64,000 nucleotides of DNA from Arthrobacter beigongshangensis (GTDB lineage Bacteria; Bacillota; Bacilli; Bacillales_A; Planococcaceae). Shown piece after piece: positions 18,288-27,755 of this stretch; the stretch's first letter is position 1, and the number at the start of each line of letters is the position of its first letter. Position numbers and translations under genes: made by a program. The notes beneath the pieces were generated by a model that saw only the letters and a program-made list of their open reading frames with translations, was not told the origin of the DNA and made no database searches. The DNA lies in assembly GCF_016820585.1 (NCBI RefSeq), contig NZ_JADHDX010000005.1:1-64000 (forward strand), written 5' to 3'.

Positions 18288-18519
18288 GTTGATTTCCGCT
18301 TAAGTCGGACGCTTTCCGTGGGCATGGCTTCAGCCAATCGAACAGCAAAGGGTTCGATTTGCCGTATTTCTGCGTACTTTGCGGAAATTAAGGCATCTGC
18401 CCCGCTGCTCCCAACGCTACGCTTTTGGTCGCAAAAGCCGTTCCTTGTAACGGCTCTTCCTGCGGGGTCTTCAGCTCATGCTATTCCCACTGGAGTCGCC
18501 GACTTGCACTCCAATCAAC
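18288..18519. repeat. Interspersed MITE/REP-like element
   Basis: A 232-base GC-richer block bounded by GTTGAT and ATCAAC, with the characteristic segments GATTTCCGCTTAAGTCGGAC near the left end and TGGAGTCGCCGACTTGCACT near the right. I recognise this type as a non-coding repeat widespread in Bacillaceae and Planococcaceae genomes. A 77-codon open frame inside it is of low-complexity repeat character and is not called. Confidence 0.7.
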
Positions 18520-18660
18520 GAGAGCAGAGTATCATATTGACGAATGTTTAAATAAGTTATTATATAATTATTTGTCTTTTTTATAAAAATAAGTAATTGT
18601 GAATTTGATTCAATTCAATTTTATGATTATATATGTTGAACGAGTGATATTATATATTCT

Positions 18661-18780
18661 CCAGCAAAGGCGCTTAACTGGGATTGTCTCAGCAATAAGA
18701 CTCGGAAGGGATGCAATTCACTCTCTCTCTGACAGTAGTTTTCTGTCAGGATTATTGCGAGAGGCATCCCAAGCGCTGAG
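18661..18780 (+). ncRNA. Candidate structured leader RNA with pseudoknot
   Basis: Upstream of the PL9 lyase gene lies a compact fold. GCGCTT (18670-18675) pairs with AAGCGC (18771-18776). GGGATGC (18708-18714) pairs with GCATCCC (18764-18770), stacked on the first stem. CTCTC (18721-18725) pairs with GAGAG (18759-18763), and CTGACAG (18729-18735) with CTGTCAG (18743-18749). A GTCT/AGAC hairpin (18686-18701) presents a loop in which GCAATAA (18692-18698) is complementary to TTATTGC (18752-18758), a potential pseudoknot. An intrinsic terminator follows at 18836. It matches no riboswitch class I could recall. Confidence 0.55.
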
Positions 18781-18835
18781 CGTTGTTAGTAGGATTCTTT
18801 ATATCAACATGGATAGTAATAAAGCACTGGCATTA

Positions 18836-18868
18836 ATGAGAATCATTTTGTGGATTCTCATTTTCTTT
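18836..18868 (+). terminator. Terminator/attenuator before the PL9 gene
   Basis: ATGAGAATC pairs with GATTCTCAT around ATTTTGTG and is followed by TTTCTTT. It lies 50 bases before the lyase start and after the structured RNA, the arrangement of a transcription attenuator. Confidence 0.65.
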
Positions 18869-18917
18869 ACTTAGGTAGTTCGCAATATTTAGAAAATAAT
18901 ATTTTGGGAGGCTTTAC

Positions 18918-21900
18918 ATGCAGAAACATAGACGTTTACTTGCTTTATTCATGGTTTTTATTTTACTGTTACCCAATGTGAACATCACAGCAATCGCTGA
19001 AGAAATTGAAGATCCTTTAGAAGGTATGATTGATATTTCGAGTGATTGGAATGGAACTGTTTTTGGTGATGTTGGTGGTCAAGATAAAATAACGAATGAA
19101 AACTTTGAAATTACGGAAGATAAAGAAGTAGCCAATAAGGTTTTAGTAAGAAGTTCAGGGAACCGTGGTAAAATCTCCTCAAGTTCTGATGGTATTGCTT
19201 ATTACTTTAAGCAAATACCAGCTACTGCGAATTTTGAATTGAAAGCAACAGCAAAAGTGGAACATTTTGATGCAAATAATCAGGTCTCATTTGGCATTAT
19301 GCTACGTGACGATGTACATGCGTATTTACATGGAACTGAATACGGCGTAGGTGATTATGTTGCGGTCGGTGCACTTGATCAGAAAATGAAAGCGTTTACC
19401 AGGTTTGGAGGAGTACTATCAAAAGTAGATTTTGAAAATGCTATTACGCCTCCAACGACTGGCGAAGTATATGAGTTAAGCGTGAAGAAGAGCGGGAACT
19501 TAGTGACTGTTAAAATTGGTGACGAAGTAAAAGTAATTGAAAACTTTATGGGTGCTATCAATTATGCAGGTTTATTCACAGCACGAAATGCAAAAGTCGA
19601 ATTTACCAACGTGAATTTAGCAATTGAAGGGCAAGTTGAATTAGGAGATTGGGCCTTTAATGTATTCGGTGATAATACGAATGATGAAAGAAACCTAGAT
19701 CCGACTGTGAATGAAAACAGTTCGATTACTTTATCTGCAGCAGGTGGTAAAATATCAAGCACTGTTGACGGAATCTCTTTTTATCATAAAGAATTACCAA
19801 CTAATGCGAACTTCGAAATTCAGACAAAAGCTACTGTTCATAAATTCGGTGCGAATAATCAAGTATCCTTTGGTTTAATGGTCCGTGATGAAATTGGCGA
19901 GCATAGAAATTCGAGTGGGCATCAATCGAATTACGTTGCTGTTGGTGGCCTAGATCAGTCAGTAAAAGGATTTTATAAACAGGAAACACAAACAAAACTT
20001 AGTCCATTCGATGCGAATATCCCAACACCGGGAAGTGAGTATGATTTAACGATAAAAAAGTCCGGTGATACGTATGTTGTATCTGTTAATGGAGAAGAAA
20101 GCGAACCATTGCTTCTCGCAGATTTATTAACTGACAGCGTTTTTGTCGGTATCTATGTAGCAAGAGATGCTGAAGTTACTTTTAGCGGCACGGAAATCCA
20201 AGTAGATACAAGAACTGTAGAAAATTTATTTATTGATTCAACGAATATGAAAGTTGAATACTTAGTTGGGGAAGCTTTAGATGTAACAGGACTTGTCGTT
20301 ACTGCGGAGTTTTCAGATGGTAGCTCGGAAGTACTTTCAGCTAATGATTACATCGTTACAGGATTCGATAATCGTGAAGTCGGTCTAAACACGATTACGA
20401 TTAATTACAATGGGGTATCTACAGCAATTGATGTGGAAATCCAAGCATTAGCTGTTACAGATCTTACGATTAAATATTACCCAGCGAAACTGGAGTATTA
20501 CACAGGTGATTTATTTGATCCACAAGGCTTAGTAGTTGTAGCCACATATAATGGTGGATACAAAACGGCTGTGTTGTTGGCAGATCAATATAGTTTCTCT
20601 ATAGAAGGAACTGATTTACCTGAAGAGGGGTATGCATTTGAAGAAGTCGGTGCTTTTCTAATAACGATTACTTCAACGGAAACACCGGAGCAATCGACTG
20701 TATTAAATGTCACTGTGAAAGATGCAAATCTAAACGCCTTGGAAATTAAAGACTTACCAGAAAAAATGCTTTACTTCATTGGAGATGAATTGAATTTAGC
20801 TGGTCTATCTGTCTATGCAAACTATAGTGATGGTACAGAAGTTCGATTAGTCCGTGATGATTTTACTATAAGTGGATTTGATTCGACTTCTAGCGGAAGT
20901 AAAACAGTGTCAATTATGCACAAAGGGAAAGAAGTATCCTTCGAGATTACTGTAAAGGTTAAAGAAGTAGAAGGGATCGAGGTTACGAACTACCCAAAAA
21001 CGACCTATTATATCGGTGACGCTTTTGAAAGTAGCGGATTAGTCGTTTCAAAAGTCTATGATAATGAGGACCGTGTTGTCTTAGAGGAAGTAGATTTCAC
21101 GATCGATACCTCTCATTTCGACAATCAAACAGCTGGAATATATAACATTCAATTAATCCCTGCCGATTCAAGTATGGCAACGATTGATTACAAAGTTACT
21201 GTAAGAGAAAAAGTAGAAGTTGAATGGCAGCAAATTCGATTTGGCCAATCATCTTCCACAGCTAATAACTATATCGAAGTTCTAGAAGATGGAGGTATTA
21301 AACTCGTCGCTCTTGAAGGTGGAGGAAAAGTCACAGGTGACCATGACGGCATTACATTCTACTATACGGAAATTGATGCAGAGAACGATAACTTTGTATT
21401 GTCAGCAGATATTCAAGTCGAAGCATTTGCAAAAACACCGCATGATGGCCAGGAGTCCTTTGGAATTATGGCGAGAGACGTGAATGGACCAGCTGGGGAT
21501 TCAAGTGTTTTCGCTTCAAACATTGCTGCAATCGGTGGATTTAGTGGTGGAACACGTGAACCAATTGGTACACAATTATTTGCAAGAACTGGCGTAGTCG
21601 CCCCTGATGGGGAAGGCAGCCTGGGCATTCAGAAAATCATGCTAGATGCAGTTAGACCTGATGCTTTGAATACGGCAGATAATTACCGATTGACACTTGC
21701 GAAAACGAATAGTGGTTTCACAGGTAAAATAAATGATGGACAAGAAGAAACCATTTATGAACCTGACATTCTAAAAACACAAGATGGAAAAATGTATGTT
21801 GGTTTTTACACAGCACGCTTAGCTACAATTGAAGTTCGCAATATCGATTTAACAGTAACGACTGCTGCGACGGACGCACCAAAAGTATCGCCTCCAGCTG

Positions 21901-23648
21901 AAGCGGTAACACCTGAATTGGAAGTACTGTCTTTGGACAAAGTTTCTAAAAAGGATTATTCATTACTCGTTAAATCGAATGTTAATGGAACGGTAACAGT
22001 AAAAAAAGGACAAGAAATTATTGCAGCAAATACAGCTGTTGAGGCAGGGAAAGTCATCGAAATACCTGCAGTCCTTGATGCAGCTACGAACTTTAGCATT
22101 GCATTTTTACCTGACGATACACAGTATTTAACGGATTACGATAAAATTGTCCGGAACTTTACCGTGACGATGAAAACATTTGTCGATGGGGGCGATATGT
22201 ATGTATCTCCAACTGGAACAAGTGCAGGGGATGGAACGAAAGCGTCTCCATTAGATCTGGGTACTGCGATTGAGTTTGTCAGGGAAGGACAAAAAATTAT
22301 TGTACTTGAAGGTCATTATGTTCGTTCATCACCACTTGAAATTAAGAAGTTTAACGACGGTACAAAAAATGCATTGAAATACCTAATTGCCGATCCAAGT
22401 GCAACTAAACGTCCGCTCATTGATTTTGATAAAAAATCGGAGGGTGTCGTGCATAGCGGTAACTACTGGCATATCGAAGGAATTGACTTTGCGCGTTCTG
22501 CCGGAAATACAAAAGGTTATACAGTCGGTGGAAGCTATAATAAGATTGAAAATATAAGAACATTTGAAAACGGGGATACAGGTCTTCAAATTAGCCGCAC
22601 GGATATTTATGAAGAAGATAAGACGAAATGGCCGTCCTATAATCTTATCCTCAATAGTATTTCATTCGATAACAGTGATCCAGCTGAAAATAATGCTGAT
22701 GGTTTTGCGGCGAAATTAACATCTGGAGAAGGGAATATTTTCAGAGGCACGGTAGCTTACAACAATATCGACGATGGATGGGATTTGTATACGAAAGTTG
22801 GAACAGGTGCGATTGGTGCAGTGCTAATCGAAGACAGTATTGCGTTTAATAACGGAACATTGTCGAATGGGCATGAAGGCAGCGGCGACAAAAACGGCTT
22901 CAAACTTGGTGGGGAAGGGGTCCACGTACCTCACGTCATTAAAAATAGTCTAGCATTCGACAATGGCACGTATGGTTATACGAGTAATAGTAACCCAGGT
23001 GTAATCGCGCAAAATAATATTAGTGTGAATAATGGCACGAACCTGGGCTTTACAACTTACGGTGGAATTACAACGGATTTCACAATCGATGGATTTATCT
23101 CGATTAAAACAGAAGGTACTTCGAAAGATAGTTATCCTTTAGCATTGGAATCCAATCGAAACTATTTATTCAATGGTACAAACACAGTCAATAAATCTAG
23201 TGAAGAACTTTCCACTGAACATTCGGATGCGATTGTTAGAAGCCTCGAAGATCTCTTTAACTTTGATGATAAAGGACGAATTCAATCAGTGAAAGAAGAT
23301 CAGTGGGCTGCGATTTGGGGCATGTTTGATGAAGCTGTTGGCCCAGAAGAAACTTCAGCCATCGATGTAACGGAATTAGAAGCATTAATTGTACAAGCAA
23401 AAGCCATTTCTAATGATAAAGGTAAGTATATCAAAAAATCATTTTCTGCATTACAGGAATCTATATTGAGAGCGGAGAAAGCACTGCCAACTATTACGAC
23501 GCAAGTTGAACTGCAAGCTGTACTTGCAGATTTAACAGCTGCAATTGAAGCGTTGAAGAAGGCAAACGGAAATGGTAACGGAAACGGCAATGGAAATGGA
23601 AACGGTAATGGCAACGGCAATGGAAATGGCAATAATGGAAATCGCTAA
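18918..23648 (+). CDS. Secreted multidomain PL9 pectate lyase
   Basis: A 1576-residue exported enzyme. Signal peptide about 1-29. Two concanavalin-like modules (about 40-240 and 241-432, both with AN(N)QVSFG and VAVG) precede four bacterial Ig-like group 3 domains (about 436, 516, 608 and 687 onward, each with a YxxGD motif). A third concanavalin-like module is at about 770-985. A PL9 right-handed beta-helix begins at about 1092. Calcium ligands match Erwinia Pel9A spacing: Asp1261 in NADGFA, then Asp1285, Asp1286 and Asp1289 in DDGWD; the catalytic Lys is probably 1329 in NGFKLGG. A FIVAR-like coiled segment (about 1485-1545) and a Gly-Asn repeat tail end the protein. It cleaves polygalacturonate or rhamnogalacturonan-linked galacturonate by beta-elimination outside the cell. 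There is no LPXTG or SLH anchor. Confidence 0.92.
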   Translation: MQKHRRLLALFMVFILLLPNVNITAIAEEIEDPLEGMIDISSDWNGTVFGDVGGQDKITNENFEITEDKEVANKVLVRSSGNRGKISSSSDGIAYYFKQIPATANFELKATAKVEHFDANNQVSFGIMLRDDVHAYLHGTEYGVGDYVAVGALDQKMKAFTRFGGVLSKVDFENAITPPTTGEVYELSVKKSGNLVTVKIGDEVKVIENFMGAINYAGLFTARNAKVEFTNVNLAIEGQVELGDWAFNVFGDNTNDERNLDPTVNENSSITLSAAGGKISSTVDGISFYHKELPTNANFEIQTKATVHKFGANNQVSFGLMVRDEIGEHRNSSGHQSNYVAVGGLDQSVKGFYKQETQTKLSPFDANIPTPGSEYDLTIKKSGDTYVVSVNGEESEPLLLADLLTDSVFVGIYVARDAEVTFSGTEIQVDTRTVENLFIDSTNMKVEYLVGEALDVTGLVVTAEFSDGSSEVLSANDYIVTGFDNREVGLNTITINYNGVSTAIDVEIQALAVTDLTIKYYPAKLEYYTGDLFDPQGLVVVATYNGGYKTAVLLADQYSFSIEGTDLPEEGYAFEEVGAFLITITSTETPEQSTVLNVTVKDANLNALEIKDLPEKMLYFIGDELNLAGLSVYANYSDGTEVRLVRDDFTISGFDSTSSGSKTVSIMHKGKEVSFEITVKVKEVEGIEVTNYPKTTYYIGDAFESSGLVVSKVYDNEDRVVLEEVDFTIDTSHFDNQTAGIYNIQLIPADSSMATIDYKVTVREKVEVEWQQIRFGQSSSTANNYIEVLEDGGIKLVALEGGGKVTGDHDGITFYYTEIDAENDNFVLSADIQVEAFAKTPHDGQESFGIMARDVNGPAGDSSVFASNIAAIGGFSGGTREPIGTQLFARTGVVAPDGEGSLGIQKIMLDAVRPDALNTADNYRLTLAKTNSGFTGKINDGQEETIYEPDILKTQDGKMYVGFYTARLATIEVRNIDLTVTTAATDAPKVSPPAEAVTPELEVLSLDKVSKKDYSLLVKSNVNGTVTVKKGQEIIAANTAVEAGKVIEIPAVLDAATNFSIAFLPDDTQYLTDYDKIVRNFTVTMKTFVDGGDMYVSPTGTSAGDGTKASPLDLGTAIEFVREGQKIIVLEGHYVRSSPLEIKKFNDGTKNALKYLIADPSATKRPLIDFDKKSEGVVHSGNYWHIEGIDFARSAGNTKGYTVGGSYNKIENIRTFENGDTGLQISRTDIYEEDKTKWPSYNLILNSISFDNSDPAENNADGFAAKLTSGEGNIFRGTVAYNNIDDGWDLYTKVGTGAIGAVLIEDSIAFNNGTLSNGHEGSGDKNGFKLGGEGVHVPHVIKNSLAFDNGTYGYTSNSNPGVIAQNNISVNNGTNLGFTTYGGITTDFTIDGFISIKTEGTSKDSYPLALESNRNYLFNGTNTVNKSSEELSTEHSDAIVRSLEDLFNFDDKGRIQSVKEDQWAAIWGMFDEAVGPEETSAIDVTELEALIVQAKAISNDKGKYIKKSFSALQESILRAEKALPTITTQVELQAVLADLTAAIEALKKANGNGNGNGNGNGNGNGNGNGNGNNGNR
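23565..23640 (+). repeat. Gly-Asn codon repeat tract
   Basis: Tandem six-base GGN-AAY units encode the (GN)n tail of the lyase, about twelve units. Such tracts change length by slippage, so tail length is probably variable between strains. Confidence 0.85.
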
Positions 23649-23682
23649 TAGTACTACGAAGAATACCCAATAACACTAATAA

Positions 23683-23717
23683 ACCAGGAACCTGAAAATG
23701 GTTTCTGGTCTATTTTC
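23683..23717 (+). terminator. Terminator after the PL9 gene
   Basis: ACCAGGAACC pairs with GGTTTCTGGT (one G-U pair) and is followed by CTATTTT. A moderate intrinsic terminator placed 16 bases before the next gene's start. Confidence 0.55.
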
Positions 23718-23733
23718 TGGAGGTTTATTTAAA

Positions 23734-24387
23734 ATGAAAAATAATACGACAATCTATTTGGCAGCAGATTCAACTGTACGGAATTATGAAGCTAGCGAAT
23801 ACCCGCAAGCCGGCTGGGGGCAATTTATAGCGGATTATTTAACAGCTGAAGTGATGATTGAAAACCATGCAGTGGGAGGGAAAAGCTCAAAAACATTCAT
23901 TACAGAAGGGTTGCTCGATCCTATAATGGATGCAATCGAAGAACACGATTATTTGTTTATTCAGTTCGGGCATAATGATTCAACGAAAAATCGTCCAGAA
24001 CGTTATACGGAAGCGTATGATGATTATAAAATATACTTACAGCAATACATTGATAAGGCGAGAGCTAAAAAGGCGATTCCGCTGTTAGTTACTCCAGTTG
24101 GTAGGCTTCATTATGTGAATGGAGAATTTTTGATGGATTTTGGGGATTACTGCAACGCGATGAAAGAAGTTGCAGAAGCTAATGATGTATTCATCATTGA
24201 TCTGATGACAAAAAGTATTGATTACCTTTCATCCATTGGCTACGATCGTGCAAAAGAACTGTATATGATAACGGTGAATGGAACGGATTGTACCCATTTT
24301 ACTGAACAAGGGGCAAAAGAAATGGCAAGGTTAGTTTATCAGGAAATTAAAGAATTGAATTGCAGTCTATCTAGCTATGTAAAATGA
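23734..24387 (+). CDS. rhgT: Rhamnogalacturonan acetylesterase (SGNH, CE12)
   Basis: A 217-residue SGNH-hydrolase of the RhgT/YesY type that removes acetyl groups from rhamnogalacturonan backbone fragments. Block I is LAADSTV (Ser13), block II includes AVGGKSSKTF, block III is QFGHND (Asn81), and block V is DCTHFTEQGA (Asp185, His188). No signal peptide, so it acts on imported oligosaccharides. Start at ATG 23734, 10 bases after TCTGGAGG; an upstream start in the same frame would run through the terminator hairpin. Confidence 0.93.
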   Translation: MKNNTTIYLAADSTVRNYEASEYPQAGWGQFIADYLTAEVMIENHAVGGKSSKTFITEGLLDPIMDAIEEHDYLFIQFGHNDSTKNRPERYTEAYDDYKIYLQQYIDKARAKKAIPLLVTPVGRLHYVNGEFLMDFGDYCNAMKEVAEANDVFIIDLMTKSIDYLSSIGYDRAKELYMITVNGTDCTHFTEQGAKEMARLVYQEIKELNCSLSSYVK

Positions 24388-24390
24388 TAG

Positions 24391-24420
24391 AAGAGGTATC
24401 CTGATAGTGGGATACCCCTT
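24391..24420. terminator. Hairpin between convergent genes
   Basis: GGTATCC pairs with GGATACC, extended by flanking AAG/CTT, between rhgT and the convergent flippase-like gene. There is no strong T-run. Confidence 0.45.
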
Positions 24421-24435
24421 GCAATAGATTAGAAA

Positions 24436-25749
24436 TTATTCACTCAGAAGTTTCTTACTTTTAAAATGGTCACTCATTCGGTAAATGATGATTCCAACAA
24501 TCACTAGCCCAGCTAATTCACCCAAGGACGCTGCAATCGCACCGTTCACTCCGTTTAACTGAGGAAATAGCTGAATGAGTATTACCATCGTCGAAACCAC
24601 AACAACCAAATTTGCCATTTGAGCAAAAAGCATTTTCTTTGTTTGTCGTCTAAGCATCAAAAATCCATTGAGAAAATCAACCCAAGGAAAAACAAGTGTT
24701 TTAATGATGAAGAATTTCAATACAGTAATTGTTGCTAAGGATAAGGCTTCATCAGCACCCATAACTCCTTGCATAAATGCCATTCCAAGGGGAGTGTAGC
24801 ATAATAGGCATAATAATAACGTCGGAATGATACTAGCAAAAATCACGAATTTCACGACTTTTTGTTTGTTCACAGCATAAAATTGTAGCACTAATTGATG
24901 CGTGTACATGAAAAATCCTAAAATCAAATTGGTAATACTAAACGCTAAGGCAAATGACGCAATGCTCATCTCGATATTACCCGATTTCGCTAATAAAATA
25001 TAGATAAGGGGAGTGAGAATCGTTTGCATAAGAAAATAATACATCAACGGAAAATAAAATTTCGAAATATCTGCTTTGACTAATGGGGGAGAATCGACTG
25101 GATCTAATCCATTTCTTAGCAGTGAATCCCCTTTGTAAATACTAACGAGACATTCAATGAACATTCCTACAAGAAAGATAATCGCTCCACTGGCACTCGT
25201 AATGAAATCGTAACTTACCATTAGATAAGCAGTTATAAACATCGCAATTAGTCTAGCGATAACACCAATCGTCAACCAATTCGTCGCTAGTTGTGTAATG
25301 ATAATGCCCTGATATAAGCCGCGGATTCCAGAGAAAATAATGACTAAAATAATAACTTTAAACGCTAGTGAAACTGCCCCGACCATATTCGCCGTTGCTC
25401 CGAAAATGGTTGTATAAATCCAGTGACCTAATGGGCTAAATGCAATAACTAGACTGATTAACATTGTGGCTACTAAGACATAAATAAAAAATAGTCTTAC
25501 TAATTTAAATGACCTTTTATCAGTGACCAATGCCGAGGATGTTTGTCGGAACACAATCATCGGTCTTTCTAGGATACTGAATAAGGACATTGCAATTGCA
25601 TAACAAGCGATAATAAAAGCAGCATGCTCACCCCTACTTAATGTACCGTTAATAATCACATGTGTAATTGAAGTTAAACTTGCTGAGACACCTAGCGGAA
25701 TAAAAAAAGCACTTAGCTGTCCATAAGATAACCGACCCGATGAATGCAA
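24436..25749 (-). CDS. MOP-superfamily (MATE/flippase-like) membrane protein
   Basis: A 437-residue protein with about twelve hydrophobic helices, resembling the polysaccharide-flippase/MATE group. The start reads SYGQLSAFFIPLGVSASLTSITHVIINGTLSRG, typical of MATE-like proteins. The function is not known: export of a drug, lipid-linked sugar or pathway intermediate are all possible. Its promoter region is shared with uxaE and holds two LacI-type palindromes, so it may respond to the same uronate signal. Start ATG 25749; a weak GATGGGG ribosome binding site is visible on the minus strand. Confidence 0.75.
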   Translation of the reverse strand: MHSSGRLSYGQLSAFFIPLGVSASLTSITHVIINGTLSRGEHAAFIIACYAIAMSLFSILERPMIVFRQTSSALVTDKRSFKLVRLFFIYVLVATMLISLVIAFSPLGHWIYTTIFGATANMVGAVSLAFKVIILVIIFSGIRGLYQGIIITQLATNWLTIGVIARLIAMFITAYLMVSYDFITSASGAIIFLVGMFIECLVSIYKGDSLLRNGLDPVDSPPLVKADISKFYFPLMYYFLMQTILTPLIYILLAKSGNIEMSIASFALAFSITNLILGFFMYTHQLVLQFYAVNKQKVVKFVIFASIIPTLLLCLLCYTPLGMAFMQGVMGADEALSLATITVLKFFIIKTLVFPWVDFLNGFLMLRRQTKKMLFAQMANLVVVVSTMVILIQLFPQLNGVNGAIAASLGELAGLVIVGIIIYRMSDHFKSKKLLSE

Positions 25750-25785
25750 GAAACAAACCCCATCTCATTAATTAATCGCTCTGAG

Positions 25786-25799
25786 TAACAACGTTGTTA
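25786..25799 (+). promoter_or_regulatory. LacI-type operator
   Basis: TAACAACGTTGTTA is a perfect palindrome 37 bases upstream of the flippase-like gene, in the divergent region with uxaE. It is the same core as at 25924-25945 and 2078-2095. The two intergenic centres are 142 bases apart. Confidence 0.7.
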
Positions 25800-25923
25800 T
25801 TTTGAGTGTAATGAACTTTGATTGTTATTTCAACTAGAAAGATTAATATAGATTGATATTTTAGAATCTACGGATTAAAAGTATAACAATCACTTGCTCT
25901 TTCTTTGAAAATCAATTATCATG

Positions 25924-25945
25924 AAAATAACAACGTTGTTATTTT
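25924..25945 (+). promoter_or_regulatory. LacI-type operator upstream of uxaE
   Basis: A 22-base perfect palindrome with core AATAACAACGTTGTTATT and flanking AA/TT. It lies about 140 bases before uxaE. The identical 18-base core inside kdgA suggests one regulator linking the uxaE-larE and kdu operons. Confidence 0.75.
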
Positions 25946-26083
25946 GTTGTTATAAGTATCATATATGTGAAAATAGTAGGTAAAACGCTCTCTTACTGAG
26001 AGGGTGAAGTATGGCAATTGATTTTCGAATAATTTAGTAGTCAAGTAAAAGTAATTCAAATAAAATACAAAGGATTGATTTGA

Positions 26084-27577
26084 ATGAAGCAATTATTGTC
26101 AACGATTGAGTTATTAGAACAGGGAAGAGTAGCACCTCAAACGGAGCAAGTGACAGTCTATCAAAAATCGTATACAAATCATGAAAATGTCCATTTATTG
26201 ATGGTTAAAGTGAACGGTGAAAAATTTATTTTGGCAACTGGAAGCGGTTCCATTTACGATGAATTAGTAGGGGCGGATGTTGAAGGAAAAGGAAAAGCAT
26301 GTTCATTGACTTATGAAAACCGACTTGTTTTGAATCGCTATTTCCCTTATACAGCTCCACAGGCATTTGGGACGAAAATTGCAACAATCGGTTTAGGAGA
26401 TCGATTAGGTTTAGCATCACCTGGACATATTGAAACGGTCAATGGCAGAAATATAAAACCAGTGCTTGCCCAACAAAGTATTCGGGAGTTGACACTAACA
26501 AATCGTTCCATGACTGATATGCTAGATGCCGCTGCATATGCGGTTTTTCAAGAAGGTTATACAGGCGGATACGGTGCAGACGGCGATCATATCAAGCTTG
26601 AATCAGACATTAAATATGCCTTATCACTTGGTGTATCCATGATTACGTTGGATTGCTCAGATCAAATCGACAAAACAATCGAAGAAGCAACCGATGAAGT
26701 AATTGCTAAAGAGTTTGCGAAAGTTCCAGAAGACGTTAAACAAGTATATTTTGAGAAATATTTAAATAAAACTTTTGAAGTGAACGGTTTATCTTTATCT
26801 TTCGATGAAACCTCATTAATGAGAAACATCCTTCTGTATGATGAGGCTGTTACGTACACAACATATGTTTACAATGAGTACATCAGTAAAGAAGACCGTG
26901 CGATTGACTTTGAAATTTCAATTGATGAAACAGAAACAGTTACAGCGCCGATTTCTCATTTCTTCGTTGCAAATGAACTGATCGAAAGAGGCGTGACAGT
27001 CGTCAGTCTTGCTCCAAGATTCTGTGGAGAATTTCAAAAAGGAATTGACTATATCGGGGATGTAGTACAATTTGAAGTCGAATTACGTGAACATGCTTTA
27101 ATTGCAGAGCATTTCGGGTATAAGTTAAGTATCCACTCCGGCAGTGATAAGTTTATGGTATTCCCAATTATTGCGAAGTACACAAAAGGAATTTTTCATG
27201 TGAAAACAGCAGGTACAAACTGGTTGGAGGCAGTCAGAGTGATTGCCAATACCAATCCGAACCTTTATCGAAAAATGCATGTATTTGCATTAGAAAACTT
27301 CGAAGAAGCGCTGAAGTATTATCATGTTACGCCAGATTTAGATGGAATCAGTGCTTTGGACACCGTAACTGATGGACAACTTTCTGATTATATGAATGAT
27401 GATGCAGCACGCCAGCTGTTCCACGTCACATATGGTTTGATTTTAACTGCGAAAGATGAAAAAGATGAATTTATCTTTAGAGATGATTTCTTTAAAACAC
27501 TGGATGTACATGAGTTGGACTACCGAGCTGCACTTGTTAGCCATATTGGTAAACATATCGACCTACTTGGCCTTTAA
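26084..27577 (+). CDS. uxaE: Tagaturonate epimerase (D-tagaturonate to D-fructuronate)
   Basis: A 497-residue protein of the UxaE family, known from Thermotoga, a metal-dependent C4-epimerase converting D-tagaturonate (from galacturonate) to D-fructuronate. Family motifs are GDRLGLASPGH (about 105-115), AQQSIREL, FQEGYTGGYGADGDHIK, SIDETET, HSGSDKF (about 349) and FHVKTAGTNWLEAV (about 372-385). The length is normal. It merges the galacturonate branch into the glucuronate branch at fructuronate. It is followed by larE, a nickel-pincer cofactor gene, about 180 bases downstream. Two LacI-type palindromes lie upstream. No UxaC isomerase is in the window. Confidence 0.93.
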   Translation: MKQLLSTIELLEQGRVAPQTEQVTVYQKSYTNHENVHLLMVKVNGEKFILATGSGSIYDELVGADVEGKGKACSLTYENRLVLNRYFPYTAPQAFGTKIATIGLGDRLGLASPGHIETVNGRNIKPVLAQQSIRELTLTNRSMTDMLDAAAYAVFQEGYTGGYGADGDHIKLESDIKYALSLGVSMITLDCSDQIDKTIEEATDEVIAKEFAKVPEDVKQVYFEKYLNKTFEVNGLSLSFDETSLMRNILLYDEAVTYTTYVYNEYISKEDRAIDFEISIDETETVTAPISHFFVANELIERGVTVVSLAPRFCGEFQKGIDYIGDVVQFEVELREHALIAEHFGYKLSIHSGSDKFMVFPIIAKYTKGIFHVKTAGTNWLEAVRVIANTNPNLYRKMHVFALENFEEALKYYHVTPDLDGISALDTVTDGQLSDYMNDDAARQLFHVTYGLILTAKDEKDEFIFRDDFFKTLDVHELDYRAALVSHIGKHIDLLGL

Positions 27578-27755
27578 AACAGTGCCAAAAATTATGCTTG
27601 CTTGATTAGCTAGACAGTTGTATAAAATGAATATTGGTGATGAAATTGATTTAAAAACCGATTAATCAAAATCATTTTCAATTGACAATTTGTACAATGA
27701 AAAGTAAGGTTACGGTAGAATCTTATAAAAATCAAGAAAAGTGAGGCGAAAGAGC

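Noticed and set aside
18318..18551. 77-codon open frame in the GC-rich repeat
   Set aside because: It lies entirely within the dispersed repeat (18288-18519) and its flank, has no ribosome binding site and no protein-like composition.
18661..18868. c-di-GMP-I/II, ydaO, lysine, glmS, ZTP or twister RNA
   Set aside because: Remembered consensus segments for these classes do not match. The structure is kept as an orphan candidate.
18599..18874. 91-codon open frame before the PL9 gene
   Set aside because: It runs across the structured RNA stems and terminator and has no ribosome binding site; the base-pairing explains the sequence better.
23300..23676. Antisense proline/leucine/phenylalanine-rich and histidine-rich frames
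   Set aside because: They are reverse translations of the Gly-Asn repeat tract in the lyase gene.
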